Positions 9,940 to 16,636 of a stretch of DNA of 64,000 nucleotides are shown in pieces. Source of the stretch: Colwellia sp. Arc7-635 (GTDB lineage: Bacteria; Pseudomonadota; Gammaproteobacteria; Enterobacterales; Alteromonadaceae); assembly GCF_003971255.1 (NCBI RefSeq), contig NZ_CP034660.1, positions 2,294,001 through 2,358,000 of the forward strand, written 5' to 3'. Position 1 is the stretch's first letter; the number at the start of each line of letters is the position of its first letter. The notes under the pieces are model-generated. The model had not been told where the DNA came from. It saw nothing but the letters and a program-made list of their open reading frames with translations, and made no database searches. Made by a program: the position numbers and the translations under genes.

Positions 9940-10625
9940 ATGAAAATATTAACGTTTAGTATATTAATTACTTGTTTGTATTCCAACGCTATTTTAGCAG
10001 AAGAAAGTACATGCTACGGTACAACCTCAAATGGACGTTTGGAAAAAGGGGTAGAACTACCAAGCTCTGGTGATAATTTTGTCGCTTACAGCAATGTTGC
10101 AAGGTTAGCAGGGAGAGCTTACGTCCATTCCCAAGTAGAAAGCATCATAGTAAACGCCTATAAATCTTTAGAAACAGAACAACCAGACAAAGTTTTTAAG
10201 TATGCTGAAACAGGATTCGAAGAAGGTGGACAGTTCAAACCCATAAAACTCATCGTAATGGTTTATCGGTAGACTTTATGACACCCGTATTAGACAAGTT
10301 GGGTCAATCAGTGCATCTGCCAACTCACCCTTTAAACAAGTTTGGCTACGACATTGAATTTGATAGTAAAGGGCAATATGAAGAATATTCTATCGACTAT
10401 GTTGCTTTGGCTGCTCATATTGTTACCTTGCACAAAGAGGCTGTAGCTCAAGGTGTAGATTTATGGCGTGTTATATTTGATCCTAAATTACAACCTGAGC
10501 TTTTCAAAACACCTTACGGTACATATCTTAAAAAGCATATTCAGTTTTCTAAAAAGCGTTCATGGGTAAGACATAATGAACACTACCATGTTGATTTTTC
10601 AGTTCCATGTAAGGAAATTAAGTAA
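9940..10625 (+). pseudogene. Secreted LAS-type murein endopeptidase (MepA/M15-M74-like), frameshifted
   Basis: Two adjoining frames form one gene. The first (9940-10272) has a signal peptide (MKILTFSILITCLYSNAILA) and the segment GRAYVHSQVESIIVNAY..YAETGFEEGGQFKP. The second frame then continues as HKTHRNGLSVDFMTPV and ends with EHYHVDF. Together they supply the HxxxxxxD and HxH zinc-ligand pattern of LAS metallopeptidases such as penicillin-insensitive murein endopeptidase. The break is at about 10242, where CCC stands where CCCC is needed: one missing C restores one frame of about 229 codons. Either a recent mutation or a homopolymer sequencing error. The next gene starts immediately after the stop. 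Two further decayed relatives lie near 21.1 and 23.4 kb. Confidence 0.75.
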
Positions 10626-11551
10626 GTGGATTCATCATTCTATTACTACAGCCTATATGATTTAGCATGGTATTTAGTACCGTTTATTATATTTATTTAC
10701 ATCTTAAATTCTTCATGGTTAAAGAGTGTTATAGGAGATAAGAAAGCTAATCAATTAAATAAGATCAAAACACCATTGGTTGTTGCGTTGGTTTGTTGTG
10801 CTGCTTATTTGTTTTTAAGAGATGATGAACTAAACCCTGAAATTGTTACGTTATTAGAAGAGTATTCAAGTAAAATATCAAAAAACAACAATGGTAGCGT
10901 TTATCACATGGGGATGTGGTCAAGCTTAGAGTCATCGCCTTATGAAGTTGGGTTATGGCGGATCGAGCAGTATGAAAAGTCTCTATCTAATACTGAGCTG
11001 CCATCAACTTCTGTTGAATTTGACGATTACCCAGAGGAAAACTGGATAGAAGAAATATTCCCGAAGATGAAAAACCTAAATGGCTATGTGATTATGATGA
11101 AATTGGTTGTTTAGAATCAATATATAACCAGTCAGAGCAAGCAATATTTCTTGGTGATGCTTTCGCAAAGCACATAGAAAGGTATAACGGAGTATTCAAC
11201 TATACAGATTTTGGCTTATACCAACAGCCGTCTATATATGGACCAATGATGATGTTCGGTCCTGGTATTGATGTATTAAAAATCAAGCTTATATTAAACC
11301 TGCATAATTTCAAATTTGGCAAAAGGGAAGCCGTTGTTGAAGAATTAATTCAATTACTAAATCATCATAAGTCTGTACTAGGACAAACGCCTTATACAGT
11401 TTCTAAAGTAGTTAGTGTTGTTGAATTACAGCTTATATATAAAGCCTCAGCCTTTTTGATATCCAAAAAAAATGATGAGCACTTATCAATATGGAAACCT
11501 TATATTGATTTAATTAACAGGGACACTCACTCTAGATTACATACAATTTAA
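10626..11551 (+). pseudogene. Membrane-anchored protein of unknown function, frameshifted and 3'-truncated
   Basis: Begins with GTG directly after the endopeptidase stop, implying translational coupling. Two membrane segments (YDLAWYLVPFIIFIYIL and TPLVVALVCCAAYLFL) precede a soluble domain. The frame ends at 11114, but a shift at about 11060, again CCC where CCCC would be needed, joins it to a frame running PEDEKPKWLCDYDEIGCLES on to 11551, about 308 codons in all. The last residues (NRDTHSRLHTI) come from the inserted REP-like repeat, so the true 3' end is missing. Family not recognised. A membrane protein coupled to a secreted wall hydrolase could be an immunity protein, but that is conjecture. 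Confidence 0.55.
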
Positions 11552-11562
11552 AGTGAGTGTCC
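11513..11562. repeat. REP-like palindromic repeat, left end of the integron block
   Basis: ATTAACAGGGACACTCACTC begins a palindrome whose arms (11521-11538 and 11545-11562) both carry GGACACTCACT and its complement. Upstream it is fused in frame to the preceding gene; downstream it abuts the broken 3' end of the integrase remnant. A second copy of the same motif lies at 17974-18000, at the other end of the block. It resembles the REP-type palindromes dispersed by RAYT transposases, but no such gene is present here. Confidence 0.65.
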
Positions 11563-11571
11563 TTTTAACTC

Positions 11572-11661
11572 TCAATATAAATAAGTTTCAATAGTGCGTT
11601 TAGCATATCGGCGAGTGATCATAAATTCATTTATTCTATTTAAGAATAAAGATTTAGACAT
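11572..11661 (-). pseudogene. intI: Remnant of an integron integrase (IntI N-terminus)
   Basis: Reading leftwards from the ATG at 11661, 29 codons encode MSKSLFLNRINEFMITRRYA then KRTIETYLY and a stop. This matches the start of the N-terminal SAM-like core-binding domain of chromosomal IntI integrases (Vibrio/Shewanella type, which continue with W and a basic region). An AGG ribosome site precedes it, and it points away from the cassette array, as intI genes do. The gene is cut off by the REP-like repeat at 11513-11562; the whole catalytic domain (RHRY residues) is gone. Frame, orientation, position next to the first cassette and the LexA box upstream all support the call. Confidence 0.85.
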
Positions 11662-11669
11662 AAAAATAC

Positions 11670-11685
11670 CTGTTATTATATACAG
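11670..11685 (-). promoter_or_regulatory. LexA (SOS) box in the integrase promoter
   Basis: On the minus strand it reads CTGTATATAATAACAG, an exact CTG-N10-CAG with the AT-rich centre of the gammaproteobacterial LexA consensus. It ends 8 bases before the intI ATG and overlaps TATAAT. SOS control of integron integrases through such a box is established for class 1 and Vibrio integrons. Here the control site outlived the gene it controlled. Confidence 0.85.
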
Positions 11686-11853
11686 TTCAGTCGAAATTAT
11701 AAATGTGTCCTTGCTAGACGGAATAATTCCGTAATGCACGCAATGTTAAAATTAATAAAATATTATTAAAGCCTTTGATTTTTATGATGAAAGGGAGTAC
11801 TTTAATAATAATTAAAAAGCATAATAGACGGAATAATTCCGTCTATTATGCTG
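11686..11853 (+). other. Putative attI region and leader of the cassette array
   Basis: 168 bases between the intI promoter and the first cassette junction (G at 11853, followed by TTAGGC). This is where attI and a cassette promoter would lie. It contains an identical 18-mer at 11715-11732 and 11825-11842 (TAGACGGAATAATTCCGT), the second inside a long palindrome. The cassette promoter was not identified with confidence; TTTAATAAT near 11801 could be a -10-like element. Confidence 0.6.
11818..11852. repeat. Perfect 17-bp-arm palindrome touching the cassette junction
   Basis: AGCATAATAGACGGAAT, one central A, then its exact complement. It ends one base before the G of the first recombination junction GTTAGGC. 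An 18-bp part is repeated at 11715-11732. Such a hairpin next to the recombination point could mimic a folded attC or act as a terminator or leader structure; neither is shown. Confidence 0.85.
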
Positions 11854-11875
11854 TTAGGCGTCTTAAGGACTATCG

Positions 11876-12337
11876 ATGTCAATTCAAAGTATTCAAGTTG
11901 AAAGAGGTATAAGCTTGCCTCAGGAATATCTGAAATTACTTACATCTCTGCATGAGGCTGATGAATACTGTTTCAATGAATATCCTGAAGAAGATCCCGA
12001 TTTTGAAGGTCGTTGTTGGTGTTTCCTAAATGAGGATGATCTCATCGAAGAAATTGACATGAGAGGCGTAGGGAAATCCGCTGTTCATAAGCAACTTGAG
12101 TTATATATCAAATGTTTCAGTGAATTTAGTGATAGTCAGTTTCTAACTTCCCCTGATGGACAAACCCCAATTCAAAGAGTCCTTAATGGTTTTGTTGTAG
12201 CTGAAGACAATGGAGATCTATTATATTTAGATCCACTTGATGACTTTTCTGTTTGGATATTCCATCATGACGGCAGTGATGTAATGAAAGTTACAGGATC
12301 AATCGGTGAATGGCTGTCTCGTGCAGTCGTCGCCTAA
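11876..12337 (+). CDS. Cassette 1: SMI1/KNR4 (SUKH)-like protein
   Basis: 153 residues, acidic, no signal peptide. The N-terminal helix (GISLPQEYLKLLTSLHEADE) and the late segment VWIFHHDGSDVMKVTGSIGE followed by W fit the SMI1/KNR4 or SUKH fold. Bacterial members are mostly immunity proteins against polymorphic toxins; a few act in other roles. The start ATG lies 22 bases after the junction and the stop overlaps the R'' box of attC1, the usual tight packing of integron cassettes. No toxin partner is encoded in the cassette, consistent with an orphan immunity or defence cargo gene. Family call moderate, function inferred. Confidence 0.65.
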   Translation: MSIQSIQVERGISLPQEYLKLLTSLHEADEYCFNEYPEEDPDFEGRCWCFLNEDDLIEEIDMRGVGKSAVHKQLELYIKCFSEFSDSQFLTSPDGQTPIQRVLNGFVVAEDNGDLLYLDPLDDFSVWIFHHDGSDVMKVTGSIGEWLSRAVVA

Positions 12338-12429
12338 CAAGCTAATAAATAAGGACAAAAAACAGTTGGCTGTTTTCGTTCCTCAACATTTTAGCCAACA
12401 ATTTTTTGCCCATTATTAGGGCGTTATGT
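12332..12429 (+). other. attC site 1
   Basis: R'' box GCCTAAC (12332) and R' box GTTATGT (12423). In between are complementary arms GGACAAAAAACAGTTGGCT and AGCCAACAATTTTTTGCC around a CCTCAACATTTT-containing loop. 98 bp. GCCTAAC complements TTAGGC at the start of cassette 1. Confidence 0.9.
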
Positions 12430-12443
12430 GATCTGGAGTGTCC

Positions 12444-13025
12444 ATGGACGAATTGAGCCCGTTTATTTCTTTTACGGAGAAAGCCGACAAATTAATAAAT
12501 AGTACTTTTTCAAAGGAGATGATTGGAAAAACTGGCGTATATCTGACGTGGGAAGAAAATATACAAAAAGTAGTTCATATAAGTCCAAATGAAGAGTTTA
12601 TTGATGCTTTCGTTTTAACCTTTAGATTTTTCATTCAGAATAACGATTCAATCTCTATCAAAAACATGTCCGCTAACTTTAACTCTGGAATAGTGAATAA
12701 GGACATTAAAAAGAAATTTATTGATGTAAAAACAAAGCTTAACGATTACTTGGATACTGATACTATGTTTGATATTGGTGGCGTAATTTCGAGACGAAAT
12801 ATTCTTGAAATTTTTGTTTATGGGGAACTTTCACATATGAATCCCTCTAAAAAAGAGATCTACGATACATGGATGAAAAATGAGTTTATGGCTCCTTTAT
12901 TGCAGTTTGAGTTTAAACTAGTTTTACACAATGCTCTAAAATTTATTAAATATGTCAGTGATCTTTCAACGCAGGTAGTTCTTAATGCGCAAAAATCACA
13001 TAACAAGCCAATCAAGCAGGATTAA
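12444..13025 (+). CDS. Cassette 2: hypothetical cytoplasmic protein
   Basis: About 193 residues from the ATG at 12444; a GTG two codons earlier (12438) is also possible. No signal peptide or membrane span. Mixed alpha/beta with Lys/Asn-rich helices (KKFIDVKTKLNDYLDTD) and a C-terminal helical part (FEFKLVLHNALKFIKYVSD). The reading frame runs through the R'' box into attC2 before stopping, as cassette genes often do. No family recognised. Other candidates: a nuclease-associated or immunity-type cargo protein. Confidence 0.75.
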   Translation: MDELSPFISFTEKADKLINSTFSKEMIGKTGVYLTWEENIQKVVHISPNEEFIDAFVLTFRFFIQNNDSISIKNMSANFNSGIVNKDIKKKFIDVKTKLNDYLDTDTMFDIGGVISRRNILEIFVYGELSHMNPSKKEIYDTWMKNEFMAPLLQFEFKLVLHNALKFIKYVSDLSTQVVLNAQKSHNKPIKQD

Positions 13026-13094
13026 AAACAGTTTGCTGTTTCGTTCCTCAACATTTTAGCAAACAATTTTTAGCCCCTTATTGGGGCGTTAGGT
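12998..13094 (+). other. attC site 2
   Basis: R'' ACATAAC (12998), R' GTTAGGT (13088). Arms TAAAAACAGTTTGCT / AGCAAACAATTTTTAG. ACATAAC is the exact complement of the start of cassette 2 (GTTATGT), which authenticates the cassette. Confidence 0.9.
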
Positions 13095-13096
13095 GA

Positions 13097-13773
13097 ATGG
13101 AGCAATCGGTGGCCAAGTACACATCAGAGCAATTGTCAGTATTGGCAGAATTATCTTTTAAACTATATATAGCGAAATATAAAGCATCTGATAATTTACA
13201 ATATTCGATTACGCCTAAAGCTAATAAGAATAAAATACATGCAGTTGCTCATGAAGTTGAGATGAGTACCGGCACTGCGGAAATTTATTCTGAAAGGTTA
13301 TTCAATTTATTTAATGAATTAAATGGCTTCAATTTACACAATGGGCTCCCACCCTGCCAAGGTGAACTCAGGACTTGTGGATCAGCGTGTTTGATGAGAA
13401 GTACTTTGTAAAACACGCTATTTATAATAGCTCCTCGTATGACGATGAGTTAAACAAAAGAATCAAAGACTCAAAAAAGTTATTTCAAGAAGATAGGTTA
13501 AAACAGTTAGTCGCTTCGTCTAAAATACCAGAAAAGGTAGAAGTGACCACTCATCGATTTATCCGTAACGCTAACGTAATTGTTGAGGTATTAAATAGAG
13601 CTAACGGTATATGCGAAAATTGTAAGTCGGAAGCTCCTTTTTTGAGATCCAAAGACAAGACGCCTTATCTCGAAGTCCACCATATTAAGAAACTGGCAGA
13701 TGGTGGTGAAGATACAGTTGAGAATGCTTTAGCAGTATGTCCAAATTGTCATAGGCAGTTACATTTCGGGTAA
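13097..13773 (+). pseudogene. Cassette 3: HNH endonuclease, apparently frameshifted
   Basis: Two overlapping frames in one cassette. The first (13097-13411, 104 codons) gives a helical N-terminal part (LSFKLYIAKYKASDNLQYS). The second (open from 13366, ending 13773) gives LWISVFDEKYFVKHAIYNSS and then a complete HNH domain: CENCKSEAPF, LEVHHIKKLADGGEDTVENA and CPNCHRQLH, with the His-His pair and two zinc CxxC motifs. A TGA at 13363 separates the frames, so full-length protein needs a frameshift repair near 13340-13365. HNH proteins of this McrA-like type are common in restriction and defence islands. If the second frame starts alone (TTG 13375), an isolated nuclease domain could still be made. 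Confidence 0.65.
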
Positions 13774-13776
13774 TTC

Positions 13777-13877
13777 ACCTAACAAGTTGTTAAACAAGGA
13801 CAAAAAACAGTTGGTTTTTACTCCTTCGTCGCTAATTTTAACCAACTATTTTTTGCCTGTTAACAGGGCGTTAGCTA
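13777..13877 (+). other. attC site 3
   Basis: R'' ACCTAAC (13777), R' GTTAGCT (13871). Arms GGACAAAAAACAGTTGGTT / AACCAACTATTTTTTGCC with the loop CTCCTTCGTCGCTAATTTT. R'' complements the start of cassette 3 (TTAGGT). Confidence 0.9.
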
Positions 13878-13943
13878 TCAGTGTTACCCATAATTAGTGG
13901 ACACCTTCTATAGTTAGATTTATATCTAGCATTGAGGTGATAC

Positions 13944-14252
13944 ATGACTAAGAAACAAACCCAAGCTTATACCGAAGAATTCCGAAAAGAAGCGGTTCGA
14001 CGAGCCGAACAAAAAGGTAATACCGCTGCCTCAGTTGGTAGAGAGTTAGGTATCAGTGCTCAACAAATCTATAACTGGCGTCGCCAGTTCAATCGCCTTT
14101 CAGATAAACAATTCAACTCACTTCAGGGCGTCGATTACTCTAAAAAAGAGTCTGAAGAAATGCGTAAATTAAAGCGTAAGGTGCATAATCTAGAGGAAGA
14201 GAACGAGTTTCTAAAAAAGGCTACTGCGTACTTTGCGAAGCACCAAGAGTAA
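13944..14252 (+). CDS. IS3-family transposase OrfA
   Basis: 102 residues: helix-turn-helix of the HTH_Tnp_1 type (TEEFRKEAVRRAEQ..ASVGRELGISAQQIYNWRRQF) followed by a leucine-zipper coiled coil (KLKRKVHNLEEENEFLKKA). It binds the IS ends and, when fused to OrfB by frameshift, forms active transposase. ATG start with GAGGTG upstream. The slippery site is at codons encoding LKKA. Confidence 0.93.
   Translation: MTKKQTQAYTEEFRKEAVRRAEQKGNTAASVGRELGISAQQIYNWRRQFNRLSDKQFNSLQGVDYSKKESEEMRKLKRKVHNLEEENEFLKKATAYFAKHQE
14213..14219 (+). promoter_or_regulatory. Slippery heptamer A AAA AAG for -1 frameshifting
   Basis: Codon phase is CTA AAA AAG in orfA. Slippage by -1 enters the orfB frame, which is open across this point and up to 14261. 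This is the usual IS3-family arrangement for making the OrfAB transposase. Confidence 0.8.
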
Positions 14253-14260
14253 AGTACGCC

Positions 14261-15106
14261 TTGATTAATGAATTCAAACAACGCTTTACTGTGGTGTTGA
14301 TGTGCCGTGCATTGAAGGTTTCACGCTCAGGTTTTTATCGTTGGTTAAGCAGCCCGGATAGCCGCTGGAAGTTAAAACGTCGATTGATAACAGCCAATGT
14401 GCTTGATGTGTATGGTACGTTTAAAGCGCGTTATGGAGCTCCACGTATCACTAAAGAGCTCGTGGCTTTAGGTATTAATTGCTCAAAAAACTATGTTGCC
14501 AATATTATGCACAGCGAAGGAATACGGGCACGTAATGGTAAAGCGTTTAAGTACAGTCGCCATAGTCCAGCGATGATTAACGTAGCGAGGAATGTATTAA
14601 AGCGCCAGTTCGCTGTAGATAAACCTAATCAAAAGTGGGTGACGGATATCACTTATATTTGGGTGAAAGACAAATGGCTGTACTTGGCCACAGTTATGGA
14701 CTTGTACTCTCGCAGTATCATAGGTTGGTCGTTGGACTTAACGATGACCGAGCAATTGATTACAGATGCACTGAACATGGCCTTTGTTCGTCGGGAGATA
14801 GCACCAGGATTAATTATTCATTCAGATAGAGGCGTACAGTATCGTGCGATTAAGTATCAAGACTTAATCCGTAGTAAAGGTGGTGTAGTGAGTATGAGCC
14901 GACGTGGTAATTGTTGGGATAACGCGGTGATGGAATCTTTCTATAGTCGTTTGAAAGTAGAGCTAATTTACGCAGAGCAATACCGCTCGATTGAAGAAGC
15001 AAGATCGGGTATATTTGAATATATTGAGGTTTTTTATAACCGTTTACGTAGGCATTCAGCCTTGGGCTATGTGAGTCCTGCTGAATTTGAGCGCATTGGC
15101 GCATAA
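14261..15106 (+). CDS. IS3-family transposase OrfB (DDE integrase domain)
   Basis: 281 residues with the retroviral-integrase-type catalytic core: D in WVTDITYIWV, D in IIHSDRGVQY and E in WDNAVMESFYSRLK (DDE with the usual IS3 spacing), preceded by a helix-turn-helix-like N-terminal part (HTH_21). Starts at TTG in the -1 frame relative to orfA and is normally made as an OrfAB fusion. Complete, so the element may still move. Confidence 0.95.
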   Translation: MINEFKQRFTVVLMCRALKVSRSGFYRWLSSPDSRWKLKRRLITANVLDVYGTFKARYGAPRITKELVALGINCSKNYVANIMHSEGIRARNGKAFKYSRHSPAMINVARNVLKRQFAVDKPNQKWVTDITYIWVKDKWLYLATVMDLYSRSIIGWSLDLTMTEQLITDALNMAFVRREIAPGLIIHSDRGVQYRAIKYQDLIRSKGGVVSMSRRGNCWDNAVMESFYSRLKVELIYAEQYRSIEEARSGIFEYIEVFYNRLRRHSALGYVSPAEFERIGA

Positions 15107-15162
15107 CCAGTGTCTACTTTTTATGGGTAACACCAGTTTTCACTGAGCTTGGATGCAAATTT

Positions 15163-15447
15163 ATGAATGAAGATGAATTAAAAAAATATGAAGAGTATTT
15201 GTTAATTCAAAAAGAATGGGAAATGGATCGTTTTAATACCTTATTAAAAATTACCCCTCCATTGCCACCGTGGATCGCATATCCTGATATTGAGCCATCT
15301 GATATGTTTTTTAGAATGGGTGACGGTGAAAGCTTAATTACTGATATACATATCTATTTGAAATATACTTCGGAAAACGAAAGGCTTCAGTATTTAAATA
15401 GATATAAAGAACCAACAGATTGGTTTGGGTTATATCCAAAAACCTAA
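15163..15447 (+). CDS. Cassette 4: small hypothetical protein
   Basis: 94 residues, highly charged N-terminal helix (EDELKKYEEYLLIQKEWEMD) followed by a Pro/aromatic-rich part (PPLPPWIAYPDIEPSDMFF) and DWFGLYPKT at the end. No signal or membrane segment, no recognised family. The IS at 13883-15132 separates it from the junction at 13871 and from any leader. The stop codon overlaps the R'' box of attC4. Confidence 0.65.
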   Translation: MNEDELKKYEEYLLIQKEWEMDRFNTLLKITPPLPPWIAYPDIEPSDMFFRMGDGESLITDIHIYLKYTSENERLQYLNRYKEPTDWFGLYPKT

Positions 15448-15538
15448 CCAGTAAATCAACAGGACTAAAAACAGCTGGTTTTGCTCCTTCGTCGCTATTA
15501 TAACCAGCTATTTTTAGCCCGTTATTTGGGTGTTAGGT
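15442..15538 (+). other. attC site 4
   Basis: R'' ACCTAAC (15442), R' GTTAGGT (15532). Arms GGACTAAAAACAGCTGGTT / AACCAGCTATTTTTAGCCC, loop CTCCTTCGTCGCTATTA. Unlike most others its R'' does not exactly complement the start of its cassette (TTAGCT at 13872; one mismatch), hinting that the 5' end of cassette 4 was exchanged or mutated. Confidence 0.88.
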
Positions 15539-15542
15539 GATT

Positions 15543-15962
15543 ATGTCGGCATTTAATGCGCTGAAAGTTTTGATTCTATTTATAGTTTGCCTAGTGTTCG
15601 ATCAACTGATTATGATTTATGGGTATGCAACCTATTTGCCTCAATTTGGTTCAGATGTTAACGCGGAATACATTCGTACTATGTGGTTTCATTTTTCTAT
15701 TTTGGGCATAGCATGTGCTTTACTTACATTTTTCTTATCAAAAGCTTTTCTATTGTCATTTAAAGTATCACTGATAATATTTATACTCTCTGGAATAGTG
15801 TTTAACTTATATACTCCGGAAGGGAACCAATGGCATTGGAATAATGGTTTTATAGATCTTTCTTTTCTATATATGTTGTTTGGTTTACTTGTTTTGTTTG
15901 TACTAAATTATACAAAAAGTTCGGTGCAAAAATCACCTAACAAGAAAATCAACAAGGACTAA
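15543..15962 (+). CDS. Cassette 5: small integral membrane protein
   Basis: About 139 residues from the ATG at 15543 (a GTG in frame at 15537 sits on the junction). Four hydrophobic spans: about residues 6-27, 46-66, 73-91 and 106-125, with short loops and a Lys-rich C-terminus that reads into attC5. Topology resembles small DUF-type four-helix membrane proteins; no family named. Cassette-borne membrane proteins can be phage-defence or export proteins, but nothing here decides that. Confidence 0.7.
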   Translation: MSAFNALKVLILFIVCLVFDQLIMIYGYATYLPQFGSDVNAEYIRTMWFHFSILGIACALLTFFLSKAFLLSFKVSLIIFILSGIVFNLYTPEGNQWHWNNGFIDLSFLYMLFGLLVLFVLNYTKSSVQKSPNKKINKD

Positions 15963-16030
15963 AAACAGCGGGCTGTTCGCTTCGCTCCATTTTAGCCCAC
16001 TATTTTTAGCCTGTTATTTGGGCGTTAGGC
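15935..16030 (+). other. attC site 5
   Basis: R'' ACCTAAC (15935), R' GTTAGGC (16024). Arms GGACTAAAAACAGCGGGCT / AGCCCACTATTTTTAGCC. R'' complements the start of cassette 5 (TTAGGT). Confidence 0.9.
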
Positions 16031-16042
16031 CTCAAGGATAGT

Positions 16043-16540
16043 ATGCTGACTCCTGCTCAAAAATTAGAAACAATTAAAGCTTTCGGTTTGATTGCAATGA
16101 CAGTCGGTGGTGGTGAACTTAAAGTCAATTGGGCTATGAGTTTACTTGAACAGGGGATCGAAACCGAAAACCTTTGTGTTTTAGCGTCTTTGTTAAACCC
16201 ACTAAATGAATTTGAAGTTGATGAGTATTTTAATATTGTAATATCGGAGTTGGATCTAAAAGCTCCAAACTCTGAAGAAGCTGTTGAGGGTTACGCTAAA
16301 ATTTTAGCCCATGAAGTTATTAGAGGTATTATTTCTCCAGAAATCGGAGCTTCAAAAATATATGATGCTAATGTGTTTTTAGATTACCCCGAATCATTTG
16401 CAGAATATACTATCTATGAAGACGAATGGTATTGTGAACATATTAATGGTTGGTCTAAAGAAAAAAGGCGGGAAGAGATAATTAAAGCTTGTAAAGTTTC
16501 ATATGGCTTGCTCGAATACCCTAGTCTAAATAAGGCCTAA
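16043..16540 (+). CDS. Cassette 6: hypothetical protein
   Basis: 165 residues, acidic, no signal or membrane segment. The helical N-terminal part (MLTPAQKLETIKAFGLIAMT..WAMSLLEQGIETENL..LASLL) looks like the degradation- or immunity-type helical repeats seen in orphan cargo genes. The C-terminal part is rich in aromatic residues (EDEWYCEHINGWSKEKRREE). ATG 19 bases after the junction; the stop overlaps the R'' of attC6. No family identified. Confidence 0.72.
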   Translation: MLTPAQKLETIKAFGLIAMTVGGGELKVNWAMSLLEQGIETENLCVLASLLNPLNEFEVDEYFNIVISELDLKAPNSEEAVEGYAKILAHEVIRGIISPEIGASKIYDANVFLDYPESFAEYTIYEDEWYCEHINGWSKEKRREEIIKACKVSYGLLEYPSLNKA

Positions 16541-16636
16541 CAAGGGTTTTCAAGTCGGACAAATTACAGTTGGCTTTTTGTTCGTGCCTCACTTATTTTA
16601 GCCAACTGCAATTTGCCGCTTAAAACGGCGTTATTT
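16535..16636 (+). other. attC site 6
   Basis: R'' GCCTAAC (16535), R' GTTATTT (16630). Arms GGACAAATTACAGTTGGCT / AGCCAACTGCAATTTGCC. R'' complements TTAGGC at the start of cassette 6. Confidence 0.88.

Larger units (their letters stand above)
13883..15132 (+). mobile_element. Intact IS3-family insertion sequence (about 1250 bp)
   Basis: Ends TGTTACCCATAATTAGTGGA.. and ..GTAGACAC-type inverted repeats: about 24 bp with three mismatches, TG..CA termini. It contains orfA and orfB with a slippery A AAA AAG for programmed -1 frameshifting. Flanked by CAG on both sides if the right boundary is shifted one base, a possible 3-bp target duplication. It landed 5 bases after the R' box of attC3, inside the 5' end of cassette 4, in the same orientation as the cassette genes. 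Confidence 0.88.
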
